Positions 14,827 to 21,486 of a DNA stretch of 27,945 bases are shown here, in pieces. The notes below the pieces were generated by a model. The model saw only the letters and a list, made by a program, of their open reading frames with translations, was not told the origin of the DNA and ran no database searches. The DNA comes from Dehalococcoidia bacterium. Lineage in GTDB: Bacteria; Chloroflexota; Dehalococcoidia; GIF9; UBA5629. The first letter of the stretch is position 1; each line of letters opens with the position of its first letter. Location: positions 1-27,945 of the forward strand of contig QYPU01000079.1 of the NCBI GenBank assembly GCA_007280145.1. Direction: 5' to 3'. Made by a program: the position numbers and the translations under genes.

Positions 14827-15097
14827 TGGGTCGTGCTAGACGGGGAACTAGCGGTGCCCTGTACCCGAGATCCGCTATAGCGGGGTTGAATTCCGACTCG
14901 AGGTCTTTGTCTTTTAGGCCTGCTGCGGTAAAGCGGTGTTGAAGGCTAGGTCTTGCGCAGCGGAGAGCTATGAACCCCGTCAGGTCCGGAAGGAAGCAGC
15001 GGTAAGTAGCATTCTCTGGGTGCCGCAAGGCTACCTGGCCGGAGCTGGCTAACTGGAGTAAGCTAGGAGGCAAGGTCGACAGTCGGTGCACGGCCCA
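14827..15097 (+). ncRNA. ffs: Signal recognition particle RNA, large bacterial type
   Basis: This is the 6S/4.5S-like scaffold of the signal recognition particle, which with Ffh targets nascent membrane proteins. The apical domain IV is unmistakable: GTCAGGTCCGGAAGGAAGCA, with the GGAA tetraloop and the asymmetric AGCA loop, around 14979-15000. The 5' part (CTAGCGGTGCCCTGTACCC) matches the Alu domain of the long Bacillus-type RNA. The ends pair over 10 bp: TGGGTCGTGC at 14827-14836 with GCACGGCCCA at 15088-15097, with one G-U pair. The resulting length of 271 bases equals what I recall for the Bacillus subtilis RNA. No clear terminator follows, so the transcript may read into ksgA, 73 bases downstream. 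Confidence 0.95.
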
Positions 15098-15170
15098 TAG
15101 TAAGAAACCCAGAGGATTCTGAAACTCAAGGTTTAGAAGCATCAAATATCAGGAGATTTAACGGCTTTAA

Positions 15171-16040
15171 GTGCCTAAAAAAACGAGCCTACCCTCGGTT
15201 GAAGTAAAAAGGCTGCTTCGCCAGTCTGGTCTCAAGGCAAAAAAGGGACTAGGGCAACATTTCCTCATAGACGAAAAGGCCTTAGAGACCATAGTCATAG
15301 CTGCAGAGCTTTCCCCAGAAGATATTGTAATTGAGGTTGGCCCTGGCTTAGGCGTATTGACCATCGAGCTGGCACGACGGGCTGGTAAGGTTATCGCCGT
15401 AGAGCTCGACACAAAGCTGGCTTCGCTGCTGAAGCGCAGGTTAGCTTCTCTACCCAACGTTAATATAGTTAATGCCGATATACTCAAGGTCAGTCCATCA
15501 CAATTACTGGGAGGAGAAAACAATTATAAGGTGGTGGCTAATCTACCCTATTATGTTACTTCCCCCATATTGCGCTACTTCGTAGAAGCCTCGCCGAAAC
15601 CATCATTGATGGTAGTAATGGTTCAGAAGGAAGTTGGCATAGCTATTGCTGCCAGTCCTGGGAAGATGAGTTTATTGGCGATTAGCCTGCAGGTATACAG
15701 TAAGCCGAAAATTATCTCGTATGTGTCATCGCAGAGCTTCTATCCACCACCGAAGGTGGATTCAGCCATTGTACGTTTTGACTTATTTCCAGAGCCTGCG
15801 GTTAAGATAGCCGATATCGATGGCTTTTTCAAGGTGGTCAGATGCGGATTCAGCTCACCTCGGAAGCAACTGCGTAATTCACTAGCTCACGGCCTGGAGG
15901 TGAAGCCGGCTGAAGTTGGCTTGTTGCTGGAGAAGGCCAGGATAGAGCCTCAACGCCGAGCTGAAACACTTAGCCTTGAAGAATGGGCAAGGTTGTATGA
16001 AGTTCTAGCAGCTTCAAAGAAGGATAGGACGCTATGCTGA
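15171..16040 (+). CDS. rsmA: 16S rRNA (adenine-1518/1519-N6)-dimethyltransferase
   Basis: RsmA (KsgA) dimethylates two adjacent adenines in the 3' hairpin of 16S rRNA during small-subunit assembly, using SAM. The 289-residue sequence shows KKGLGQHFLID (25-34), the SAM-binding motif IEVGPGLGVLTIEL (54-67), acidic E78/D80 in AVELD, the catalytic NLPY (124-127), and the C-terminal FYPPPKVDSAIVRF and GFSSPRKQLRNSL. An in-frame TAA lies immediately before the GTG at 15171, so translation cannot start further upstream. The nearest ribosome-binding site, AGGAGA at 15151, is 14 bases away, longer than usual. A small GGC/GCC hairpin could shorten that distance. The gene overlaps ispE by 7 bases. Confidence 0.95.
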   Translation: MPKKTSLPSVEVKRLLRQSGLKAKKGLGQHFLIDEKALETIVIAAELSPEDIVIEVGPGLGVLTIELARRAGKVIAVELDTKLASLLKRRLASLPNVNIVNADILKVSPSQLLGGENNYKVVANLPYYVTSPILRYFVEASPKPSLMVVMVQKEVGIAIAASPGKMSLLAISLQVYSKPKIISYVSSQSFYPPPKVDSAIVRFDLFPEPAVKIADIDGFFKVVRCGFSSPRKQLRNSLAHGLEVKPAEVGLLLEKARIEPQRRAETLSLEEWARLYEVLAASKKDRTLC

Positions 16041-16894
16041 CTAGCCTGGCACCAGCTAAAATTAACCTCGTCCTCGAAGTTTTGAGCAAACGCGATGACG
16101 GCTATCACGAAACTCGTAGTCTTATTCAGACAATTAGCCTGCATGATATCATTTCTTTTGAGCTAGCCAGGGGAATTTCTTTGGAGTGCACGGAGCCGAG
16201 TTTGCAGACTTCTGATAACCTGGTTGTTCAAGCGGCAGAATTGCTCCGGAAAGTTTGTGGCTGCGAGAAAGGCGTGAAGATTGGACTTGAGAAGCGAATC
16301 CCCTGGGGTGCAGGGTTAGGTGGTGGCAGCAGCGATGCGGCGGCTACCTTATTGGCTCTTGAGAAGCTGTGGGAGCTGGAGCTGCAGATTTCAGATTTAG
16401 TTGGGCTGGCAGCCAGGCTGGGGTCAGATGTCCCCTTTTTCATTCATAAGGGAACAGCTCTGGCGGAGGGCAAAGGTGAAAAGGTGACTCCTTTGCCCGC
16501 TTCGCTGCCAGGGTGGTTTATCCTGCTATTGCCACCATTGCCCCAAATACCCCACAAAACACAGCAGCTTTATTCCCGGCTGGATAAACAGCATTTTACT
16601 GGTGGGCAATTTGTTGGCAAAGCCATAGAAGCATGGTTGCAGAACAGACGAATTAGTCCTTCACTGTTATTCAATGTTTTCGATAGCATAGCCTTCGACG
16701 CCTTCCCTGGGCTTGAGGACTATTGGGAGCGTTTTAAGGAGGCTGGCGCCCCGGCCATCCATTTAGCCGGCTCAGGCCCGGCGCTCTTCGCTCCCGCTGA
16801 TAACGAAGCGGCGGCAGAAGAATTACATCGTTGCCTTTGCCAGCAGGGGCTGGAAGCTTATATTGTGTCTACTATTCTGCCTCAGATGGTTTAG
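16034..16894 (+). CDS. ispE: 4-diphosphocytidyl-2-C-methyl-D-erythritol kinase
   Basis: IspE phosphorylates CDP-methylerythritol with ATP in the methylerythritol-phosphate route to isoprenoids. The 286-residue GHMP kinase shows the N-terminal PAKINLVLEV with its conserved lysine, DDGYHETRSLIQTI, the ATP-binding loop PWGAGLGGGSSDAAATLLAL, the catalytic region LGSDVPFFI with its aspartate, and a C-terminal LAGSGPALFA glycine motif. The ATG at 16034 lies inside the last codons of rsmA (ATGCTGA), so the two are translationally coupled. The rsmA-ispE order is common in Gram-positive bacteria and Chloroflexota. Length is typical and all key residues are present. Confidence 0.96.
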   Translation: MLTSLAPAKINLVLEVLSKRDDGYHETRSLIQTISLHDIISFELARGISLECTEPSLQTSDNLVVQAAELLRKVCGCEKGVKIGLEKRIPWGAGLGGGSSDAAATLLALEKLWELELQISDLVGLAARLGSDVPFFIHKGTALAEGKGEKVTPLPASLPGWFILLLPPLPQIPHKTQQLYSRLDKQHFTGGQFVGKAIEAWLQNRRISPSLLFNVFDSIAFDAFPGLEDYWERFKEAGAPAIHLAGSGPALFAPADNEAAAEELHRCLCQQGLEAYIVSTILPQMV

Positions 16895-16899
16895 TTAAA

Positions 16900-17496
16900 G
16901 TGAGCGAAATCTCCAAATCAAGCAGAAAGAAAAAATGGCTTCAGACAGCAGCCTGGGTTGTTGGAATTGCGGCTCTGACTGCAGGTATCTTTTACTTGCT
17001 ATCGTTTCTCGAAGATTATTTTGGGCTGCCTTTAGAGGAATTTGCCCTGCAGGCATATTTAATTGTCTTTGGAGTTACTTTATTAAGTAGCTGCACCATC
17101 TTGTTTCCGGCGCCAGGAGTGGCAATCCTCATGGCTGCCGCTGCAAAGTGGAACCCAGCAATTGTGGCAATGGCAGCCAGTGTCGGCGGCACAATCGGCG
17201 AACTTACTGGCTATTACGCTGGTTATCTAGGAAGAAAAATAATCATTACTGAGTACCGTGAACGCTATGAACAGGCAGTAGGCTGGATGAATCGCTATGG
17301 ACTGTGGGCAATATTCGCCTTTGCCCTCATACCAGTACTTATATTTGATTTAATAGGACTGGCAGCGGGGGCTTTAAAGTTACCAGTATGGAAGTTTTTG
17401 CTAGCCTGCTGGGCAGGACGGATAGTGAGGTCTTTGATTGAGGCTTACTTCGGAGCTGGATTTATACCACTCGTCTTCCCTGCCTGGTTTTCATAA
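16900..17496 (+). CDS. Small VTT-domain (DedA/SNARE-associated) membrane protein
   Basis: This membrane protein has 198 residues from the chosen start. A basic N-terminus (SSRKKKW) precedes helices at about 12-33, 45-70 (LIVFGVTLLSSCTILFPAPGV) and 75-105, and two to three more helices in the C-terminal half (GLWAIFAFALIPVLIFDLIG; VWKFLLACWAGRIVRSLI). The FPAPG turn and GxxxGELTGYYAGYLGR stretch are typical of VTT/DedA-like proteins, some of which flip or transport lipids. The reading frame extends upstream into ispE, but the GTG at 16900, six bases after the ispE stop, is the likelier start. The ribosome-binding site is weak. It overlaps the end of the convergent CCA/PcnB-type gene by six bases. 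Transported substrate unknown. Confidence 0.8.
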   Translation: MSEISKSSRKKKWLQTAAWVVGIAALTAGIFYLLSFLEDYFGLPLEEFALQAYLIVFGVTLLSSCTILFPAPGVAILMAAAAKWNPAIVAMAASVGGTIGELTGYYAGYLGRKIIITEYRERYEQAVGWMNRYGLWAIFAFALIPVLIFDLIGLAAGALKLPVWKFLLACWAGRIVRSLIEAYFGAGFIPLVFPAWFS

Positions 17497-18738
17497 CGTC
17501 TGGCACCAGTTATAAACTAATTTTTCCTCTTCCTCCCTTGTCCTCACCTCTCCATTCAATTTTGCTTCATGTAATGCATTTAAAATCTCCCCCATTTGAG
17601 TACCTTGAGGGACACCCATTCTCTTCAAGTCCTCCCCGTTTAGCAGCGGTTTGACATAGCGAAGTTTAGCCAGGTACGACTGCAAGTGTTGGCTTGCTAT
17701 TGGCGATTCTGCAGCCAGAAAGTTAGCTTGAATGGCCTGGGTGGTATAACTGCAAAGCAACTGGTATATATCGCTGGGCTTTAGCTGGGGATTGGCCAGA
17801 GTGTGAAGCTTGGTTTTGAGTTGCAGTGCATGGCGCATCGCTTGAGACAATCTTTTTTGGAAATTAAAACGGGAAAGGAACTGCTCGTTCTCCTCATCAG
17901 TTAGATTGTAGATAAGCAGGCACAGGTAAAGAGGCAAAGGTGAGGTTCGCTTGCATTGTTGGCGAGCCTGTTCAAATCTTTTACTGAGCCATCCGTTGCC
18001 TCTGAGGGACGGGTGCAGCTTGGTGAGGACTCCCAGCTCGGCAGCCCTTTTTAAAACTCGCTCCGGGCAGTCTTCCTTCAGGATTAGCTCCAGCTCATGC
18101 CTGAGGCGGTCACCGCTTATAGTATCAAGCATGGCTTCATCGCGGCGAAGCAGCTCAGCTGTTTTTGCCTCTAGCTTGAAGCCCAGCCTCTGCTCGTAGC
18201 GAAGGCCCCGCAGGATTCGAGTAGCATCGTCGATGAAACTATTCGGGTGCAGAATACGGATGAGACGATTGTCGAGGTCATCTTTGCCGTGATAGAGGTC
18301 GATTAGCTCTCCAAAGCGTTGAGGCGTCAGACACAAAGCCATAGTATTGATTGAGAAATCTCTGCGGCAAAGGTCGTCGGTGAGACTGCCCGGCTTTACA
18401 CTTGGTAGAGCTCCAGGACAGCTATAGCTTTCACGGCGGGCAGTAGCTATATCGAAGCTAAAACTAGTGTAGCTAAGCTTAGCAGTGCCAAAATGAGGAT
18501 GGACTGTCAAACTCGCTTGGCTTTCTTTAGCTAGCTCCTGGGCTAGCTTGACAGCATCACCTTCAACCACTAAATCCAGGTCAAAGTTGGCACGTCCCAG
18601 AAGCAGGTCACGCACCACCCCACCAACAACATAGAGCTCCAGCCCCAGCTCACTGGCTTTTTCACCGGCACCTTTTACCAGCTTCAGAATTTGCTGCGGC
18701 AGGTACTCTTCAAGTTGTGATGAAAGATTTTCAGGCAT
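17491..18738 (-). CDS. CCA-adding enzyme / poly(A) polymerase family nucleotidyltransferase
   Basis: This 415-residue class II tRNA nucleotidyltransferase-type protein either adds or repairs the 3' CCA of tRNAs or polyadenylates RNA. The head domain shows VVGGVVRDLLLGR (37-49), the catalytic carboxylates D53 and D55 in NFDLDLVVEGD, and RRDFSINTMAL. The neck has IRILHPNSFIDDATRILRGLRYEQRLGFKL. The C-terminal helical body is less conserved and I see no HD phosphohydrolase motif. Sequence alone does not separate CCA-adding enzymes from PcnB-like enzymes here. Since this is the only such gene seen in the window and chromosomes need a CCA enzyme, CCA addition is a reasonable default. The ATG at 18736-18738 has a modest AGGG. 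Its last two codons overlap the VTT gene. Confidence 0.9.
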   Translation of the reverse strand: MPENLSSQLEEYLPQQILKLVKGAGEKASELGLELYVVGGVVRDLLLGRANFDLDLVVEGDAVKLAQELAKESQASLTVHPHFGTAKLSYTSFSFDIATARRESYSCPGALPSVKPGSLTDDLCRRDFSINTMALCLTPQRFGELIDLYHGKDDLDNRLIRILHPNSFIDDATRILRGLRYEQRLGFKLEAKTAELLRRDEAMLDTISGDRLRHELELILKEDCPERVLKRAAELGVLTKLHPSLRGNGWLSKRFEQARQQCKRTSPLPLYLCLLIYNLTDEENEQFLSRFNFQKRLSQAMRHALQLKTKLHTLANPQLKPSDIYQLLCSYTTQAIQANFLAAESPIASQHLQSYLAKLRYVKPLLNGEDLKRMGVPQGTQMGEILNALHEAKLNGEVRTREEEEKLVYNWCQTL

Positions 18739-18768
18739 GGCCTACCCTGTCTTTATAAGACTAGTTAA

Positions 18769-18777
18769 ATTATAGCA
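18769..18777 (-). promoter_or_regulatory. Extended -10 promoter for the nucleotidyltransferase gene
   Basis: The minus strand reads TGCTATAAT: a perfect -10 with the TGn extension. No convincing -35 is seen. The start near 18762 gives a leader of about 24 bases. The same nine bases recur before the MscS gene at 21463-21471. Confidence 0.65.
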
Positions 18778-18823
18778 TAGGCAGCCTTGATGAACTGAAC
18801 TAGCTTGTTGCGAAACTCTTGTG

Positions 18824-18832
18824 TGGTATAAT
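18824..18832 (+). promoter_or_regulatory. Extended -10 promoter of a leaderless small gene
   Basis: TGGTATAAT gives a perfect -10 (18827-18832) with the TGn extension; a weak -35 TTGTTG lies at 18805-18810. The predicted transcription start coincides with the GTG at 18839. It is divergent from the nucleotidyltransferase promoter 46 bases away. Confidence 0.65.
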
Positions 18833-18838
18833 CACCGT

Positions 18839-19099
18839 GTGGACATACGCAGTGCAATCAAAGCTGTAGGCGCCATCGTGATGGCAATCTTTACAATTGT
18901 CTTCGAAGCCCTGGATGCGCTCAGTATCACAACACAAGTGTTCGGCCAAACTATCGACTGGCGTTGGTCCTCGCTTGCAGCGTTCATTGCCTTCTGTGGT
19001 TTCATATGGTGGACAAGGGAAAGCTCTTTCGTTAGAGACTACAAGTTAACATTGGGTGGATTGGAGGAATTGTCTGAGGCGGTTGCTAACTCCCCGTGA
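18839..19099 (+). CDS. Small membrane protein of unknown function
   Basis: I do not recognise a family. From the GTG at 18839 the product has 86 residues. There are two probable transmembrane segments, at about 5-25 (IKAVGAIVMAIFTIVFEAL) and about 42-60 (WRWSSLAAFIAFCGFIWW), joined by a short loop. A charged tail follows (RESSFVRDYKLTLGGLEELSEA). The frame opens six codons earlier at a GTG (18821), but that codon lies upstream of and within the promoter's TATAAT region, so the later GTG is preferred. There is no ribosome-binding site, which fits a leaderless mRNA. It precedes the trehalose genes by 95 bases in the same direction; otsA has its own promoter, so a functional link is only suggested by position. 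Confidence 0.55.
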   Translation: MDIRSAIKAVGAIVMAIFTIVFEALDALSITTQVFGQTIDWRWSSLAAFIAFCGFIWWTRESSFVRDYKLTLGGLEELSEAVANSP

Positions 19100-19132
19100 T
19101 ATAGCACCAAGATATCAGACCATTACATTACT

Positions 19133-19162
19133 TTGGCCGTTCAGTAGTGAAAAAGGTATAAT
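19133..19162 (+). promoter_or_regulatory. Predicted promoter of the trehalose operon
   Basis: TTGGCC (19133-19138, four of six), 18-base spacer, perfect TATAAT (19157-19162). The start near 19169 leaves a leader of about 26 bases containing AGGAG before the GTG of otsA. Confidence 0.65.
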
Positions 19163-19194
19163 AGGAATGTTACAATGACGCAGGAGATGATGAG

Positions 19195-20667
19195 GTGAGC
19201 TGGACAAAGGAAGATTTACACAGGCTAATTAAGACCAAATTAGCCGACCGTTTGTTCATCGTTGTGTCCAATAGAGAGCCCTATATTCATATCTCATCTG
19301 GTGATGAAATCCAGTGTGTTGTGCCGGTTAGTGGACTAACTGTAGCTCTGGACCCGGTGATGCGAGCCTGTGGTGGTGTCTGGGTTGCCCATGGCAGCGG
19401 CGATGCCGATAGAAGAGTAGTTGATGAGAAAAACCGGGTAATGGTCCCTCCAGATGAGCCCAGCTATAGCCTGAGGCGAATATGGTTAACCAGGGAAGAA
19501 GAAGATGGCTACTATCTGGGCTTCTCGAATGAAGCATTATGGCCGCTGTGCCATCTTGCCTATGCACCGCCAATCTTTTATGAGGCCGATTGGAACACCT
19601 ACAAAAAGGTGAATCAGCTTTTTGCTGATGCTGTTCTGGATGAAATTGGTGACAGACAGGCGTTTGTATTCATTCAAGATTATCATCTGGCGCTCTTGTC
19701 TCGATTGATAAAAGCCCAAAACCCTCAAGTTACCACTGCCCAGTTTTGGCACATCCCCTGGGCTAATCCCGAAGTCTTCCGAATTTGCCCATGGGGAGAA
19801 GAACTGGTAGACGGACTTCTGGGCAACGACCTTCTCGGATTCCACATTGGATATCACTGCGATAATTTTTTGAATACAGTTAACCTGCTGATAGAGGCAA
19901 GAATCGATTATGAGAGGTCTGCGGTTATCCGAAATGACAAAACTACGTTGATACGGCCATTCCCTATCAGCGTTGACTTCGACCAAATATCACGGGATGC
20001 AGCCAGTGAAGATATCAAGCAGGAAATGGAAAGAATTCGGCAGACATGGAAGCTGAATGATAAGATTGTTGGCGTCAGTGTCGACCGGGTCGACTATACC
20101 AAAGGCATCCCGAATAGACTGCTGGCTTTGGATAAGTTCCTTGCCAAGTATCCTGAATACCAAAGGCGGGTGGTTCTCCTTCAATTGGCAGAGCCAAGCC
20201 GGACTCATATTAGAAAATACAAGGAGCTGAACCTTGAAATCGATGACCTCGTCGAAGAGATAAACTGGAAATATCAATCCGGTGACTGGAAACCAATAAT
20301 ATATATCAGAGAGCATTGTTCGCCCCCCGGTATACTGGCCTTTTATCGACTGGCACATTTCTGCATAGTTAGCTCTCTCCATGATGGAATGAACCTGGTG
20401 ACCAAGGAATTCATTTCCTCCAGGGTAGATGAAGATGGCGTACTTATCCTTAGCCGATTCACCGGAGCTGCCAGGGAGCTGACTGAGGCTCTTTTTATCA
20501 ACCCTTATGCCACTGATGACTTTGCGGAGACGATAAGAAAGGCCATAGAGATGCCAAAGAGGCAAAGACAGGCGAGGATGAGGAAGCTGCGCCACACGGT
20601 TGAGCAAAACAATATTTATAAGTGGGCTGGCAATGTCATCTCTGAATTAACTAATCTGGGGCTTTAG
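19195..20667 (+). CDS. otsA: Trehalose-6-phosphate synthase (GT20)
   Basis: This GT20 glycosyltransferase joins glucose from a nucleotide sugar to glucose-6-phosphate, giving trehalose-6-phosphate. The 490-residue protein shows FIVVSNREPYI (21-31), SGLTVALDPVM, GGVWVAHGSGDADR, FIQDYHLALL (160-168), FWHIPWANPEVFRI, GFHIGYHCDNFL, the donor-phosphate pair R298/K303 in DRVDYTKG, and the C-terminal LHDGMNLVTKEF. Related GT20 enzymes make glucosylglycerol-phosphate, so the acceptor is not proven, but the OtsB-type gene immediately downstream favours trehalose. The start is GTG at 19195 with AGGAG eight bases upstream. It is the first gene of a probable otsA-otsB-mscS-treT unit and should support osmotic or desiccation tolerance. 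Confidence 0.93.
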   Translation: MSWTKEDLHRLIKTKLADRLFIVVSNREPYIHISSGDEIQCVVPVSGLTVALDPVMRACGGVWVAHGSGDADRRVVDEKNRVMVPPDEPSYSLRRIWLTREEEDGYYLGFSNEALWPLCHLAYAPPIFYEADWNTYKKVNQLFADAVLDEIGDRQAFVFIQDYHLALLSRLIKAQNPQVTTAQFWHIPWANPEVFRICPWGEELVDGLLGNDLLGFHIGYHCDNFLNTVNLLIEARIDYERSAVIRNDKTTLIRPFPISVDFDQISRDAASEDIKQEMERIRQTWKLNDKIVGVSVDRVDYTKGIPNRLLALDKFLAKYPEYQRRVVLLQLAEPSRTHIRKYKELNLEIDDLVEEINWKYQSGDWKPIIYIREHCSPPGILAFYRLAHFCIVSSLHDGMNLVTKEFISSRVDEDGVLILSRFTGAARELTEALFINPYATDDFAETIRKAIEMPKRQRQARMRKLRHTVEQNNIYKWAGNVISELTNLGL

Positions 20668-20681
20668 GCAACGTCGATGTT

Positions 20682-21470
20682 ATGCAATATCTTTTCGATG
20701 CCTGGACTAAGCTGACACCACGGCTCAAGGCAGCTAATCATGTTTTACTTCTCTCTGATTTTGATGGCACTCTAATTCCTATTGTAGATAACCCTGAGTT
20801 AGCCATTCTTCCTCCAGAGACAAAAAATTTACTGCGAACACTGGCTAAAAATCGTCGCTATACTGTTGGAATTGTTAGTGGTAGAGCCTTAGCTGACCTT
20901 AAATCTAAAGTTGATGTGGACAGCATTATTTACGCCGGGAATCATGGATTAGAGATAGAAGGTTTTGGTTCAGACTTTTTAGACCCCATTGCCGAGGAAA
21001 TGAGGCCCTTTTTTCTGATGCTCAGTCAGGCATTGTCAGCCACTTTACGAGGCATTAAAGGTGTGTTTGTTGAGAATAAGGGCCTGACTCTAAGCGTCCA
21101 CTACCGCTCAGTCGACGACACCGAGGAGAGAAGGGTTACGGATGCTTTCAGCAAAGTTACTGACCCATTACACATCACCGGCAGGATAAGGATTACTCAA
21201 GGTAAGAAGGTATATGAAATAAGACCACCCGTAGATTGGGACAAAGGCAAAGCTATAGCCTGGCTTATAGCTAAATGTAAAGAGAGCAGGGGGAAAGGTG
21301 GAGCATTGCCAATATATCTCGGCGATGACTTGACTGATGAGGATGGCTTTAAGATGATTGAGAAGAATAACGGCATTTCAATCTTCGTTGGTGGGGAAGG
21401 CCTCCAATCAGTGGCACGCTACTTCTTGAGGTCACCAGAGGAAGTGACCGAATTGTTAAAAATGCTATAA
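20682..21470 (+). CDS. otsB: Trehalose-6-phosphate phosphatase
   Basis: This HAD-type phosphatase removes the phosphate from trehalose-6-phosphate, the second step of the OtsAB route. The 262 residues include motif I SDFDGTLIPI with D26 and D28, motif II GIVSGRALADL, the cap with YAGNHGLEIEG and ENKGLTLSVHYR, motif III lysine in WDKGKAIAWL, and motif IV YLGDDLTDEDGF. These are standard for OtsB-type phosphatases. It begins 14 bases after the otsA stop. The ribosome-binding site is poor (AGGC, about 12 bases away), so translation may rely on coupling to otsA. An extended -10 for the next gene lies in its last codons. Confidence 0.93.
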   Translation: MQYLFDAWTKLTPRLKAANHVLLLSDFDGTLIPIVDNPELAILPPETKNLLRTLAKNRRYTVGIVSGRALADLKSKVDVDSIIYAGNHGLEIEGFGSDFLDPIAEEMRPFFLMLSQALSATLRGIKGVFVENKGLTLSVHYRSVDDTEERRVTDAFSKVTDPLHITGRIRITQGKKVYEIRPPVDWDKGKAIAWLIAKCKESRGKGGALPIYLGDDLTDEDGFKMIEKNNGISIFVGGEGLQSVARYFLRSPEEVTELLKML

Positions 21471-21471
21471 T
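21463..21471 (+). promoter_or_regulatory. Internal extended -10 promoter before the MscS gene
   Basis: TGCTATAAT overlaps the last codons of otsB; no good -35 is evident. The predicted start near 21478 would give a leader of about 9 bases before the ATG at 21487. It would let the channel and treT be expressed apart from otsAB. Confidence 0.55.
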
Positions 21472-21486
21472 AGCGTAGGAATGTAA

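Noticed and set aside
16831..16899. Upstream extension of the VTT membrane protein into ispE
   Set aside because: It would add 23 residues within the ispE coding region; the GTG just after the ispE stop is simpler and leaves a normal basic N-terminus.
19537..20607. Long minus-strand frames (149 and 205 codons) opposite otsA
   Set aside because: The plus strand encodes a complete GT20 enzyme with all motifs; the antisense frames have low-complexity composition and no start signals.
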